Shown: positions 23,099 to 33,262 of the stretch, piece by piece
Numbering within the stretch: the stretch's first letter is position 1
Layout: every line of letters begins with the position of its first letter
DNA from: Cubamyces lactineus
Taxonomy: Eukaryota > Basidiomycota > Agaricomycetes > Polyporales > Polyporaceae
Length of the DNA: 64,000 bases
Direction of reading: 5' to 3'
NCBI GenBank assembly: GCA_022376465.1
Contig: JACDTU010000004.1
Coordinates: 1,054,001 to 1,118,000 of the forward strand
Notes under the pieces: model-generated
What the model was told of the DNA's origin: nothing
What the model saw: only the letters and a program-made list of their open reading frames with translations
The model's database searches: none
Made by a program: the position numbers and the translations under genes

Positions 23099-24099
23099 AT
23101 GCAGGCCATTAAGTGTGAGTCGTCCACCCGGCGTCACTCCGGTGACCCTCGTGCGCTGACACGCAGTCAGGTGTTGTTGTAGGAGATGGTGCGGTGGGAA
23201 AGGCGAGTAGGCTGCCGAGGGAAGCAAGCGGTATTGCCCTCCAACTAACGGTTTGACTATGGTTGCAGACGTGTCTTCTCATCTCATACACCACCAATGC
23301 CTTCCCCGTACGTGTCTACTCACTCTTCAGGCCGAGCGTTGTGCTGACATCGCCGTTACTCAGGGAGAGTATATTCCCACTGGTAGGTGCTCACACAACT
23401 GAGGGGAGCACGATTCTAACAGTTCACTACAGTATTCGATAACTACTCAGCAAATGTCATGGTCGACGGCAAGACTATTTCCTTAGGCCTGTGGGATACG
23501 GCTGGTCAGGAGGATTACGATCGTCTGCGGCCGCTCTCATACCCGCAGACGGACGTTTTCCTCATCTGCTTCTCCCTCGTCAGCCCTCCCAGTTTTGAGA
23601 ACGTGCGGACCAAGGTATGTGCTGTACGGGTCAGTGGTGGGTATCTGATCCTAACGGCCCGGTATGATCGTTTCAAGTGGTACCCCGAGATCTCGCACCA
23701 TGCGCCGTCAACCTCCATAGTCTTGGTGGGCACCAAGTTGGATCTGCGCGAGGATCCTGCGACAATTGAAAAGCTCAGGGATCGGTGCGTATCAATGGCC
23801 ACTCCAATTGCGTAGTCAGCTACAACGGTATCATTGCAGTCGGATGGCACCAATCCAATACTCGCAGGGTGTTCAGATGGCGAGGGACATCGGTGCTGTG
23901 AAGTACCTCGAGTGTTCTGCGTTGACCCAGAAGGGCCTAAAGACCGTCTTCGACGAGGCTATCCGCGCTGTTCGTAAGTAATCAATCTTCTTCCTTCCGG
24001 CGGAAGCATGTATTGATCGTTCTATGTGATACACAGTCAACCCTCCTCCTCAACCCACCAAGAAGGGTAGCAAGGGCTCGAAGTGCATCATCGCTTGAG
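23099..24099 (+). CDS. RAC1: Rac-type Rho GTPase (Rac1)
   Basis: Small GTPase of the Rac subfamily, a regulator of actin, polarity and NADPH oxidase in fungi. The start MQAIK at 23099 is joined to [11 protein letters not shown] (P-loop), then [13 protein letters not shown], a 19-nt microexon 23364-23382 reading GEYIPT, then [18 protein letters not shown] with the switch II sequence [26 protein letters not shown] (the TKxD motif) and [18 protein letters not shown] (the SA motif). The C-terminus [19 protein letters not shown] has a polybasic stretch and CAAX box CIIA. All nucleotide-binding motifs are intact. Introns: 23115-23170, 23203-23268 (with a GC donor) and at least five more. Intron 1 uses the second of two nearby AGs; the first would shift the frame. 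Rac rather than Cdc42 is supported by the insert region [17 protein letters not shown] and the overall match. Confidence 0.96.
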
Positions 24100-24763
24100 T
24101 TTCGCTTCAGAGTTTTGCGGAATCATGACTTGCCAATACGACTATCATCATACCATTTACGATCTTGCAACCATTTACGACTTGTGTATGTCCCGTCCGT
24201 TCTCGCCACAAATCTCACATTCGCCACCTAGGATACTGTGAGTACATGGCTCGCCGTTCTTCTCTTCCTAATTCCTCGTACGGGGCTTGCGGTCAAATCA
24301 TGGTCGTTTACGTCTACCCGTTTTCCGGTGTTCGTTCTAGCTAGTGTCTTCAGGAGATATCATATTGCAGTTGTACAGGCCTTCCTTGCATTACGAGCTC
24401 GCCGCTCGAATGCCTATTCGCCTTGTCTTGTAACTTTGCTCTAAATGGCCTGTAAGATGTGGTTTCCCTAACAAGCAGACCTTTCGCTGGATGCCCTCGC
24501 TTCTGTCATGTGATGCATACGTCTGTGAACCTATCCTAGCGAGAAGCGAGCTGCAGCGCGTCTCAGCATTTGTCTCTTGAGTGTAGTCTTATAACCTCGA
24601 CAGAACCTGCAGCTACTTTCTTCCCACTATCTCGAAGCTGAAGGCGGCGCTGCAGCGTTTTCGCGGTCTGCATAGACCTTTGCGTCACTTTCCGCCAGGG
24701 CCACGGCTTTTCTGGAACTGTGACCTCGCGCATTTGCCTATCCCGCCGAGATCTCTTCAAACG
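24100..24763. other. Intergenic: RAC1 3' side and NGL2-like promoter
   Basis: 664 bp between two plus-strand genes. Only the expected UTR and promoter; nothing specific recognised. Confidence 0.5.
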
Positions 24764-26595
24764 ATGGCCAAAGGCTACCAACCAACACCGGAAGACCTCG
24801 CAAAGGCCGAGCAGCGCCGTCTGAAACGCGAGCAGGCGAAAGCCAGCGCTGCTCAGGCGAGCGCGAAGGTAGAAGACGAACGCGCTCGCATACTCCCTCG
24901 CGAATGGGTTGATTTGTCTCCGCAAAGTGTGTCTGCGGATGGGCAGAAGGTTCGGGTGATGACATGGAATGTCGGTACGATGTCTTTCGTATAGCATAGT
25001 GAGCAAGCTCATGATGCGAACCGAGTGTAGATCTTGGCCCAAACTCTTGTCCGTGAGTGGACTTGCTGCTACCATGATCAGACAGCTTAAGCTAACCCTC
25101 GGCAGGACGCGAGCTGTTTCCTACGAGCGATTGCTTGAAGGCGAGCCAGCGCGAGCATATGCTGTACCGCGAGATTGTATTGCACAACGCAGACATCTGC
25201 TGTCTACAAGTGGGTATTCCACCGGCACTTCGCGCGATGAACGCTATTGACGCAGCAACATATGCAGGAAGTGGACAGGACCGAGAAGCTCTTCCCGGAG
25301 CTCGAGAAAGCGGGCTATGCTTGGGTGTACGCCGCAGGGCCGCGGAAGAAACACGGTTGCCTTATCGCGTTCCGCAAGGATGCGTACCAATGCACCCGCC
25401 AGCGGGTCATCACGTATGATGATCAAGAGGTCCGAGAAGAGGGCGAAGAACGGGCGCGGCGAGGGTCTAGCTTTCGTACCAAGAACATCGGTTCCTTGGT
25501 TGCTCTGCAGAAGCTAGGCTCTGAGGGCGACGGCGTGATCGTCGCCACTACGCATCTGTTCTGGCACCCCGCGTACGTCTGATACAGCCCATGCACTCTA
25601 TCTCTCGACGTTCCGCTGACGACCCCGCGACAGATATGCTTACGAACGCGCCAGGTGAGGGAACATCCGCGCTCTGATGGTGAGCACCTGACCGACCATG
25701 TCAGACAAGCTGCGATTCTCTTACGAGAAGTGACGAAGTTCCGCGACGACGGCCCCGAGTCGCAACGACGATGGCCGTCCATCATTGCAGGCGGTGAGCA
25801 GGCGTTCTGTATAGACCCGCCGGATCTGTGGCTATGGTCCTCTGACACGTCTCTGCAGATTTCAACTTTGGCCCAGACGACCCCGCCTACGCCCTGCTCA
25901 TGGGCGATGCCCTTCTTCCTGAGCAGAAGAAACGGCTGGACTCGTCCTACGTCGTCCACGCCACCATCGATCCAACGGTTGCGACAGATGGCGCTGCCCA
26001 GGCTGAAGAGGAAGACGAGGGCGCAGAGGCTGGCGAGAACGACCCCGATAGGGTCATCGTGAATGCCCGCCCGGCACAGCCGTCTGATGGTCTCTTATCG
26101 GACACTGAGCTCGAGCACCTGTTCAGACAGTCTGGGACAGTCACCAGTGCCTACGATGCTGGGCAGAGGCAGGTGCCGGGCATCTCGGAGAGCGGGCTGA
26201 CGTTCGGCAGCAGGGTATCTGTGCCCAAAGAACGTCGTGGTGCGTTTGAGCCCATCTACACGAGCTATACACACGTAAGACCTTTTATCCTCCTTGCAAA
26301 TTGGCTTCCAGCTGAATCCTGTTGCAGTACTGGCAGGCAGTGTTGGGTATGTCGACTGATCGAATCGCTGGGACATGCACTGATACGTGTGCCTGTCGCA
26401 GACTACATCTTTGTTCTCGACGCCCCCGGAAGAGATGTCTCCTTGGTACGCCTTGCGAAGCCGCACCGCAAGGAGGCGTTTGGAGAGGGTCTCCCTAGAA
26501 AGGGTGTCTGCGGGAGCGATCACATCTCTCTTGCGGCGGAGCTGCACTGGCCGCCTCCCCAGAAGAGCCCGTCTGATACGCACGCATGTTCATGA
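24764..26595 (+). CDS. Ngl2/CCR4-like endonuclease-exonuclease-phosphatase family RNA nuclease
   Basis: EEP-fold nuclease resembling yeast Ngl2 (5.8S rRNA 3' processing) and the CCR4/nocturnin group. The ATG at 24764 starts MAKGYQPTPEDLAKAEQRRL, a charged helical N-terminus. The catalytic core then appears in order: VRVMTWN (first motif, Asn), ADICCLQ joined to EVDR (metal-binding Glu), GCLIAFRKDAY, ATTHLFWHPAY (His), a later exon beginning DFNFGPDDPAYALLMGDALL (Asp/Asn of the DFN motif), and CGSDHISLAAEL (final SDH motif). An acidic insert (AEEEDEGAEAGENDPDRV) sits before the last third, as in Ngl proteins. It ends HWPPPQKSPSDTHACS with TGA at 26593-26595. Several introns. Ngl2 versus Ngl1/Ngl3 cannot be resolved without alignment. 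Confidence 0.84.
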
Positions 26596-26974
26596 TTAGA
26601 GGTTGTATAGCGATGGAGGCTACAGCCGTATGGAGAGGAAGAGAGAGGGAGAGAAAAGGCGATATTGAGATATGCTAATAGAGGATTCTACGATATTAGA
26701 CGTGTTCAACAGCGACGACGATCGTGATTGGTAACAAAAAAAACAACCAGATGTGTGAAGGGGGAGGAAGAGGAGCTGAGGCTTCCAGCTAGTCAGAAGG
26801 TGTGTGTGGGGTGTGCAATGTCACCCAGGCCGCCGGGTCCGGCGCGAAACGAAAACGCACGAACAAGCCAAGAGCCGCGAGTCCATGTCACCTCGCAGTG
26901 TCCGTCCTACTTGAGCCAGATCCAAGGGGAACGAGCTACGACGCACGACGCACGACGCACGACGCATGCCCGCC
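26596..26974. other. Convergent 3' region with 7-bp satellite
   Basis: 379 bp between convergent stops. It holds the ACGACGC tandem repeat at 26937-26967 next to the RhoGEF stop. No gene seen. Confidence 0.55.
26937..26967 (+). repeat. Microsatellite (ACGACGC)n, about 4 copies
   Basis: Heptanucleotide repeat with roughly four near-perfect units, 8 bp downstream of the RhoGEF stop codon (3' UTR on the minus strand). Confidence 0.8.
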
Positions 26975-29900
26975 TCACCGGCCATGCGCGGCGCGATCCG
27001 AGCCAGCAAGGAGCTCATTGAACAGCCCATCCGCGCTCTTCTCGTTGCGCAGCTGGAGCATGTACACGATCCCAGTGCGGACGCCCTTGTCGCTCAGCTC
27101 GATCGCGATGCCCGTCTTGCCGACGCGCTCGACGCCGTCGGTGAGCACGATCGTCGAGATGAGCACCGTCTTGTCCTTGTTGTCCGCCTCGACGACGAGC
27201 TGCTTGATGTTCGTCGGGTCTTCGCGGTACAGCCGCAGCCGCGCGCTCCCGAGCGACTTCCACTGCGCGTGCTCGCGCTTCAGGAACACCTTGCACTTCA
27301 TCTGCGCAGAGATGACGGACGTCACGGGTCCCGTGGGCTGCGACTCCTCCACAGGCGACCCGGGTGGGCTCGGTTCCTCGATCGAGAACGAACCTGCGGT
27401 CGACACAGAGCGCATGCTCATCTGCGCGGATGGGAGTAGTGGACGGGGTTGAGGCGCATGCAGGCTCCCGCTGGACATGTTGGGCAGCGAGCTCGACGAG
27501 TCGCTCCGCGGGAGGAAGCCAGGACGAGGAGGGGGAAGGTCGCCAGGGTAGCCCGGCATAGGCGGAGGGGAGGCGAACTGGTGCGATCGGTCATACTGCG
27601 AAGCAAGTGAGCGTGACGAAGGCGTCTTGCGCAAGCCGCCGTCCATCGATGGCTCCGACGGTGGTCGAGGGGGAGGATACGCCCCAGGGCCCATACCTGG
27701 CCGAGGACCGGGACCGGGACCAGGGCCGTAGCCTTGCGGGGGAGGACGCTGCTGAGACGGGACACCCTGATATGACTGCCCGACTTGCGGCGGACCGTGT
27801 GTCAGGCTTGGGTTGCGTTGAGGAGGCATTCCCTGGCCAGGTGGAGGGCCGAACGCCGACGGTGGTGGCCTGCCCATCCCTCCAGGACCATTGGGAGGCA
27901 TGCCTTGCGGAGGCATGACCTGGCCTGGCTGGAACGATTGCGGGGGCATGACCTGCCCAGGACCAAAGGCCCGAGGAGGCATGGTCTGTCCCGGACCAAA
28001 ATTCTGCGGTGGCATTGTCTGACCAGGGCCAAAGTTCTGCGGGGGCATGACCTGCCCAGGGCCGAAATGCGGTGGAGGTCCACCTCCAGACCCAACTGAC
28101 GTCGAGCGCATAGGGTATCCCTGCTGAGCGGGACCGCCGACGGGAGACTGGGGACCACCGAGGTCCATCCTGGCCATACCGCCCGACAGTGCAGCGTCGG
28201 CGAGCGCCATCGTGACGGAGTTCGCTCGAGACGGCGGGCCGGATATCGGTTCGTTCGAGCGGCGCGATCCCGAGGAGACGCTGACGGGAGAAAGCGCCCG
28301 GGTAGGGCTCATCCTTGTGCTCGACCGCTCCGACTGGCTCTCCACCATCGACGGCGGGTGGCTGTGGGGAGCAGAAGGCGGTCGCGAGGCGTTGTTGCCC
28401 ATGGTGCTCGGGGTGCTTCCCATGGATGGTAATGCAGGAACGGGGGGCGGCGGGTTCTTTGAGGTCGAAGGGAACACTGCGAGGCGGTGAGCATGTCTGA
28501 CATACTATGTATAGCAGAACTCGGGAATGCTTAGTACGTACGCATGGACGCAGTCTCGATGCATTCATTGAAGTCCGTGATCAGCCGGTCGCGCGCCGAC
28601 GTCGAGTCGGTACGGAGGATCAATGTCTCCTTGCGCAGAATGGTGACAGAAAGCGAGTAGTCTGCCGGCGAACCACATTCGGTGAGCGCATCGCGCATGG
28701 CCACGTCTGAAGGGCTGCTTACCATCTACGGGCGCTACGCGCAGATGCTTGCCCGTGAGGGGCGGGTATAACAGCCACATGTCTGGCCCATCGCGGCCGG
28801 CAGCCTCCATCTCCTTCGGCGTCATCCGCTCGCAGACGAGCATAAGGTCTGTGAGCAGCAGGATGTGTCCGCGCTCTTGTACTATCTCGACGCCTGTCGA
28901 GCGGGGTACGAAGGTGATGACTACGGGGGTGGAGCAGCGCAGCTCGCGGGTATAGTGTAGATTCGGAGGGCATATTTGCAACCGGACTTGCTGCAATCAG
29001 GCACCAGGAGGGTCAACACCGCATTTCCAGCTAACAATACTCACGATCAACCCACCTTTGGCTTCATAGAGAATATGTCCAAAGTGCGTTCAGTAGACAA
29101 GCGCCGCTCGAGGTCGGTAAGCGGCATGTTGAGCGTAGACGTCGATCCTCGACTATCTGTGGTGGGCGCCGTGTCCTCTGATCTCCTCCCGCTGTAACAC
29201 CAGTCAATCAGCAGCGCAACAACGACGGGAACTCTGAACTGACCTGCTGGAAAGGCTCCCGCTCGCTCGTGTAGAGTCACTTGCACGCTGTGAAGGCGAC
29301 ACGCTGTTCGCGGGCGGCTCGCGCGGTTGAGGCTCGAGCGTGCTCTGACGCGTACGCATGTCAATCACGACTTCGTCCTCCGTCTCGATGGGCGGCGCCG
29401 CCTCCGGGGCTGGTGCTTCACCTCCCACACGTAGTTCCATGCGGCTGTCAAGCATAGCGAGTAGCTTGTCGAGCTTGTCAAGCGCACTGCTGAGCAGGCG
29501 GTGGTCGCTCCGGCCGGGGGTTGTGCTTTTCAGCAACCGGTTGTACAGTTTCTTGTAATACTTGATGCGCCCCTTGGGTAACAGGAACAGCTCGTCAAGC
29601 GTCCAGATGGGCGGCTCTGCAGGGTGTGCAGGTGCTGTCGCTGGAAGAGGAGGCGGGTTCGTCGAGGAGAACATGGCCAAGGTAGTACGGACGCGGGGGT
29701 TAGACTGGACAGGATCCCAAGTATCGAAGCCGTTGCGATATTCTGCAGCATACTTTGTATAAGGCCTCTCCAAGTCGTCGATCTGGTGCCCGCGTTAGCG
29801 CCGCCGAGATCTGCAAGGGTCAACTACCTACCCATCGCATGAGCAGATCTCCGAGGGCCTTGGGTGACGATGGGTTGGTACCGATTTCCTTCAATTTCTG

Positions 29901-30556
29901 GAGGCATGTAAGATTGGGAAGTGATAGTGCAATAGTGGGGCAAAGATGCGCACCCCAAGCAGCGAACGATTAGCCTTGTAAATAGCCTCTATATTCCTGA
30001 ACATGCTGTCCAACTCCGGAGGGGGAAGATTGTTGCGTGACCATGCCGCAGCGATTTTCTGCAGTGGAGCACGTCGATTGGTCTTACGGCATAGAAGCCT
30101 TAATATGCAGTGTGAAACGTACGCGGATGATTCCTGTGAGTAGGTCTACATAGACCTTCTCGGTGTCTATGAGGTCAATAAGCGGATTAGATTTCTTGGG
30201 CTTGCCCTCGCCAGAGGGCGAAGCAGGGATGGGCGGCAAAGATCCTGGAGATGGCGTCAAGGGGGTGAGGGGGGCGGAACCGAGAGCTAGCGGAGGATGA
30301 GGAGTGCTCTTCGTGGCAGCCATAGAGAGAGAAGGAGGGACGTACAGAGGTCAGATGTACCGAGGGAAGCCTTGACATCGATGGGTGCTAGCGGTTTGTG
30401 CGGCGGTGGGGGAGCGTCCGGCGCGAGATCATGTACAATCTTCGGGGGCGGTGGGGGGACGGATGGGGATTCAAAGTCGAGCGGGGGTAGAGAAGGCAGC
30501 TTTTCGTCCTTGGCGGGCGGGGGGAGGGGCTTTGAGGAAATGTCTGGCACGGCCAT
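26975..30556 (-). CDS. Rho guanine nucleotide exchange factor (DH-PH, proline-rich) with C-terminal PH-fold domain
   Basis: A protein of about 1,000 residues that should activate a Rho-family GTPase. The ATG at 30554-30556 starts MAVPDISSKPLPPPAKDEKL, a polyproline N-terminus. The DH domain begins LIDLIDTEKVYVDLLTGIIR (CR1), continues through LDSMFRNIEAIYKANRSLL and DLLMRWIDDLERPYTKYAAE, and includes the CR3-like KGRIKYYKKLYNRLLKSTTP with LLSSALDKLDKLL. A PH-like block follows (CSTPVVITFVPRSTGVEIVQ, LLLTDLMLVCERM, MWLLYPPLTGKHLRVAPVD). After a long disordered linker with five tandem decapeptides (27911-28066), the C-terminus forms a second PH-superfamily-like (RanBP1/WH1-like) domain: CKVFLKREHAQWKSLGSARL, TGIVYMLQLRNEKSADGLFN. 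Stop TGA at 26975-26977. The target GTPase is unknown; RAC1 is 2.9 kb away. Exon 1/2 joining is approximate. Confidence 0.82.
27911..28066 (-). repeat. In-frame tandem decapeptide repeat in the RhoGEF linker
   Basis: Five consecutive 30-bp units encoding FGPGQVMPPQ-type decapeptides (variants with T for V, R for Q, Q for G). It lies in the proline/glutamine-rich linker between the PH-like region and the C-terminal domain. Confidence 0.85.
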
Positions 30557-30893
30557 AGGGAAAGAGGGATGTCGAAAGAACGTGGACGCGCGAGGGCAAG
30601 TGGAAGGCGGAAGGAAAGGCAGGAGACGGAGGAAGTAGGGAAACGAGGAGAGCCTGTACCTGGACGGCTAGCGGGACCTCTGGGCAGGAGGTCGGCGGAC
30701 AAGCGAGAGCACAAGGAGGAGCAGCCAGCAGCCTTCGCGTCTGCGTCTGCCAGTCTCCAATCAAGCACACAACTCTTCTGCCAGTGCACGTTCCTATGGC
30801 CCAGACACAGTCACGTGTTCTCCTCCCTCCAATGAGCTCCTCCTCCGACGCGTCTGAGACGTCTCTCCCTTCCTTTCCCCCGCCAAGACCGCT
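30483..30893. repeat. Direct repeat, left copy: RhoGEF 5' coding end plus promoter
   Basis: A 411-bp segment covering the first 25 or so codons of the RhoGEF, its start codon (30554-30556) and the upstream promoter. It is repeated in the same orientation at 32018-32353. For example 30621-30649 equals 32111-32139 without mismatch. The left copy has about 44 bp and about 30 bp that are absent from the right copy. Homology ends at 30893, the point that in the right copy lies 10 bp before the ATG of the next gene. Confidence 0.88.
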
Positions 30894-31075
30894 GCTTTTG
30901 ATTTCTTTGTTGTCGTTCGCCCACCCACCCTTCGACTCGCCGCCTACACACTCGTCTCCATCCGAGTTATTCCCCAGACTACGCACGCATGTACCATAGA
31001 CACATTTATTCACGACAGCTACGTACGCACGCCCTGCGCCCATATACTGCATTGTGCAATCACCACTGTCGAATC
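30894..31075. other. Spacer between left direct repeat and kinase gene stop
   Basis: A 182-bp unique stretch holding the presumed 3' UTR of the kinase-like gene. Nothing else seen. Confidence 0.5.
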
Positions 31076-32003
31076 CTACCACGGCGAAATGTACTTCCAC
31101 TGCTCCATCTCTACCGCCAACTCGTCCTCGTACTGTGGGAAGATCTGTGTGAACGCCTTCACCCACCCTCGGTACCGCTGTCGCCGATAGATCGCGTATG
31201 TGAACTCCCAATATTCTGGCATCCAACCCGCGCAGCCGAAGTCGATGAGGCCGACAGGCTTGTAGTTGTGATCGACGAGGATGTTGTTGGGCGATATGTC
31301 TCCATGGGTGAAGTACATTCTATAGCGCTTCTCGCTGCGCAAGCGGGCAGCGACAGCCCGAAGCCCCGGGTCTGCCTGTTCAGGAAGGGTGTTGTACCAC
31401 TGCGCATGAAACTCGTCCTGGGAGGCGAACGGCCCAATCGGTTCGTCGTGTTTGATGCGATAGCTGTAGAAGGGCCCGCCAACAAACCCGCAAACCATGT
31501 CGCCATAAGGAGATGGTCCCAAAGCACGTAGCTGTTGCAGCCACCCGCCTACGGTGGCCACAAAGACGTCCATTTCCTCGTCGGTGTAGTCGCTGAGAAT
31601 GCGCGGCATTTCAGCAATCTCCTGGCCTGAGAGACGCGTCATAAGGAAGTACGTCCCACTGGAGCCGTTGGAAATCACATCCAGCACAGTGGGAACGGGT
31701 ATAGTGGTATGAAGGGAGACATGATGAGTGGCAAGGGCTTCATTGACGGTCGCTCGAGGTCCACGTTTGGCGTATAACCCAAAAGGAAGTTCGACCGCAC
31801 AGCCGTTGAGATCACTGTTGCTGAATCTCTCCAAAGTCCTGTATGCTTTGACTCGTAGTGACTGGGGCGTACATAACCACGCAGCCCACAACAGGCTGGA
31901 AATGGTCGGACGGCTGCAACGGTATCGTCAGCAGTAATCCGCATATAGTACTTGATTCCCTGTACATGGGGTACCTGAACTCGCGAGAGATCACTTCAGG
32001 CAT
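31076..32003 (-). CDS. APH (aminoglycoside phosphotransferase)-fold kinase-like protein
   Basis: A protein of about 290 residues of the APH/choline-kinase-like superfamily that is widespread and expanded in fungi; substrates are mostly unknown. The catalytic loop is FTHGDISPNNILVD (Brenner motif H-x-D-x-x-x-x-N) and the metal-binding motif is LIDFGCAGWMPEYWE (D-x-G). N-lobe elements include YAKRGPRATVNEALATHHVS and TTIPVPTVLDVI, with YFLMTRLSGQEIAEM following. The start is uncertain. The best model begins at ATG 32001-32003 (MPEVISREF) and splices over a 61-nt intron (GTACCC...TTGCAG, acceptor at about 31915) into SRPTISSLLWAAWLC. An in-frame upstream ATG at 32034-32036 lies inside the duplicated promoter segment. 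The protein is shorter at its N-lobe than many family members. Stop TAG at 31076-31078. Confidence 0.78.
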
Positions 32004-32017
32004 GCCAGGATGCGTCC

Positions 32018-32353
32018 GGGGGTAGGGGGGCAGCATTTTGTCCTTGGCGGGCGGGGTAAGGGGCTATGAGGAGATGTCTGGCACGGCCATAGGGGAGGAG
32101 GGACGTCGAAAGGAGACGGAGGAAGTAGGGAAACGAGGAAAGCCTGTACCTGGACGGCTAGCAGGACCTCTGGGCAGGGGTCCGGCGGACAAGCGAGAGC
32201 ACAAGGAGGTGCAGCCAGCGGCTTTTGCGTCTGCGTTTGAGTCTGCTAGTTCCTATGGCCCAGAAACAGACACAGTCACGTGCTCTCTTCCCTCCAATGA
32301 GCTCGAGTCCTCCGACGCGTCTCTCTCCCTTCCTTCCCCTCGCCAAGACCGCT
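32018..32353. repeat. Direct repeat, right copy: decayed RhoGEF 5' end plus promoter
   Basis: A 336-bp copy of 30483-30893. On the minus strand it preserves the RhoGEF start (ATG near 32088-32090) and eight codons MAVPDISS, followed by an in-frame TAG where the functional gene has a lysine codon, so this copy cannot make RhoGEF. On the plus strand it ends 10 bp before the ATG of the downstream gene and supplies that gene's promoter. Confidence 0.88.
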
Positions 32354-32363
32354 CGTCCCCACC

Positions 32364-33262
32364 ATGACCTCCAAGTCATGGTTCGACCACGCATTCGCCA
32401 GCCGCCAGAAGGCGGAACAGCTCCTCCGCCCTGACCTCGAGAACGGCCTCCTCACACGCCACGACTACGACCTTGCTGTCTCCTTCCTCCCGGGCCCCGT
32501 CCGCTACCTTCCTGTGCGTTCCTCTGTCTCAATGCGGCGCTCTCTATCTTGATCTGCCGCCTCCCAGTACGTACACACTGCCGTATGGGGTGGTCTTTCC
32601 GCCCTTGCCGTCTACCGCTTCAAGCTCAAAGTCCGGTTCCCGACGACTGTAGTCGGCGTTTCGGCCGTCACAGGCTACGGTGTCGGCATCGTTCACTATT
32701 TCCGTGAACACAGACGCTTCGCGCGGCAGCTTCAGGACCGCGAGGCGTTCCTCCTCGTCCTCGACAATGTCAACAGGCGACTTGGCAACTCCATGCCTCT
32801 GATTTCTCAATCAGACCGAGACAAGATCTTGGAACACATCAATAAACGGCGGGCGGAGAATGGCGAAGTCCTTGACGCCGGCATTGAGATCGTTACCGAC
32901 GTCGGCGATTCAACAGATAGCACAGCTCTCACCGACAGCCTGCCCGACCCAAACAGTGAGACGTCCACAGCAAGTATTCAAGGGTTGAGGTCACTAAATA
33001 TCTCCAATCCTCTCCAGCTTCTCAGGAAGGCACCGCTCGTCCGAAGAGTACCTGGGAGGCCATTCGAGAAGCCAACGCGCGTAACACGGGCAGGCACTCG
33101 TCGTGGGACGAGCTTCGTCAGCGTCACGAACGCCAGCGCACGGCGGGACGCGTTCAGCAGAAAGAGTCGGTGCCTGAGGAGGTCGAGGACCCCCGTGCGA
33201 AAGCGCAGGCTGAGTTCGATGCGATTCTCGAGGCTGAGCGAAAGGCCGCTCGTGCTTCCTAA
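32364..33262 (+). CDS. Hypothetical small membrane protein, conserved-looking
   Basis: A protein of about 240 residues, not recognised. The ATG at 32364 begins MTSKSWFDHAFASRQKAEQL. Intron 1 (32513-32566) joins GPVRYLP to YVHTAVWGG. Hydrophobic segments follow (AVWGGLSALAVYRF, TTVVGVSAVTGYGVGIVHYF), consistent with one hairpin or two short membrane spans, and then a hydrophilic C-terminal half with acidic and then basic helices (WEAIREANARNTG, SSWDELRQRHERQRTAG, AQAEFDAILEAERKAARAS). The second intron is best placed at GTGAGA...TCCAG (about 32956-33017), because the shorter alternative would be only 34 nt. Stop TAA at 33260-33262. Its promoter lies in the right-hand direct repeat. The topology resembles small mitochondrial or ER membrane proteins but no family is claimed. 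Confidence 0.7.

Noticed and set aside
32956..33017. A 34-nt intron in the 32364 gene
   Set aside because: A 62-nt intron with a better donor (GTGAGA) and the same acceptor gives the same frame and fits the intron sizes of this genome.
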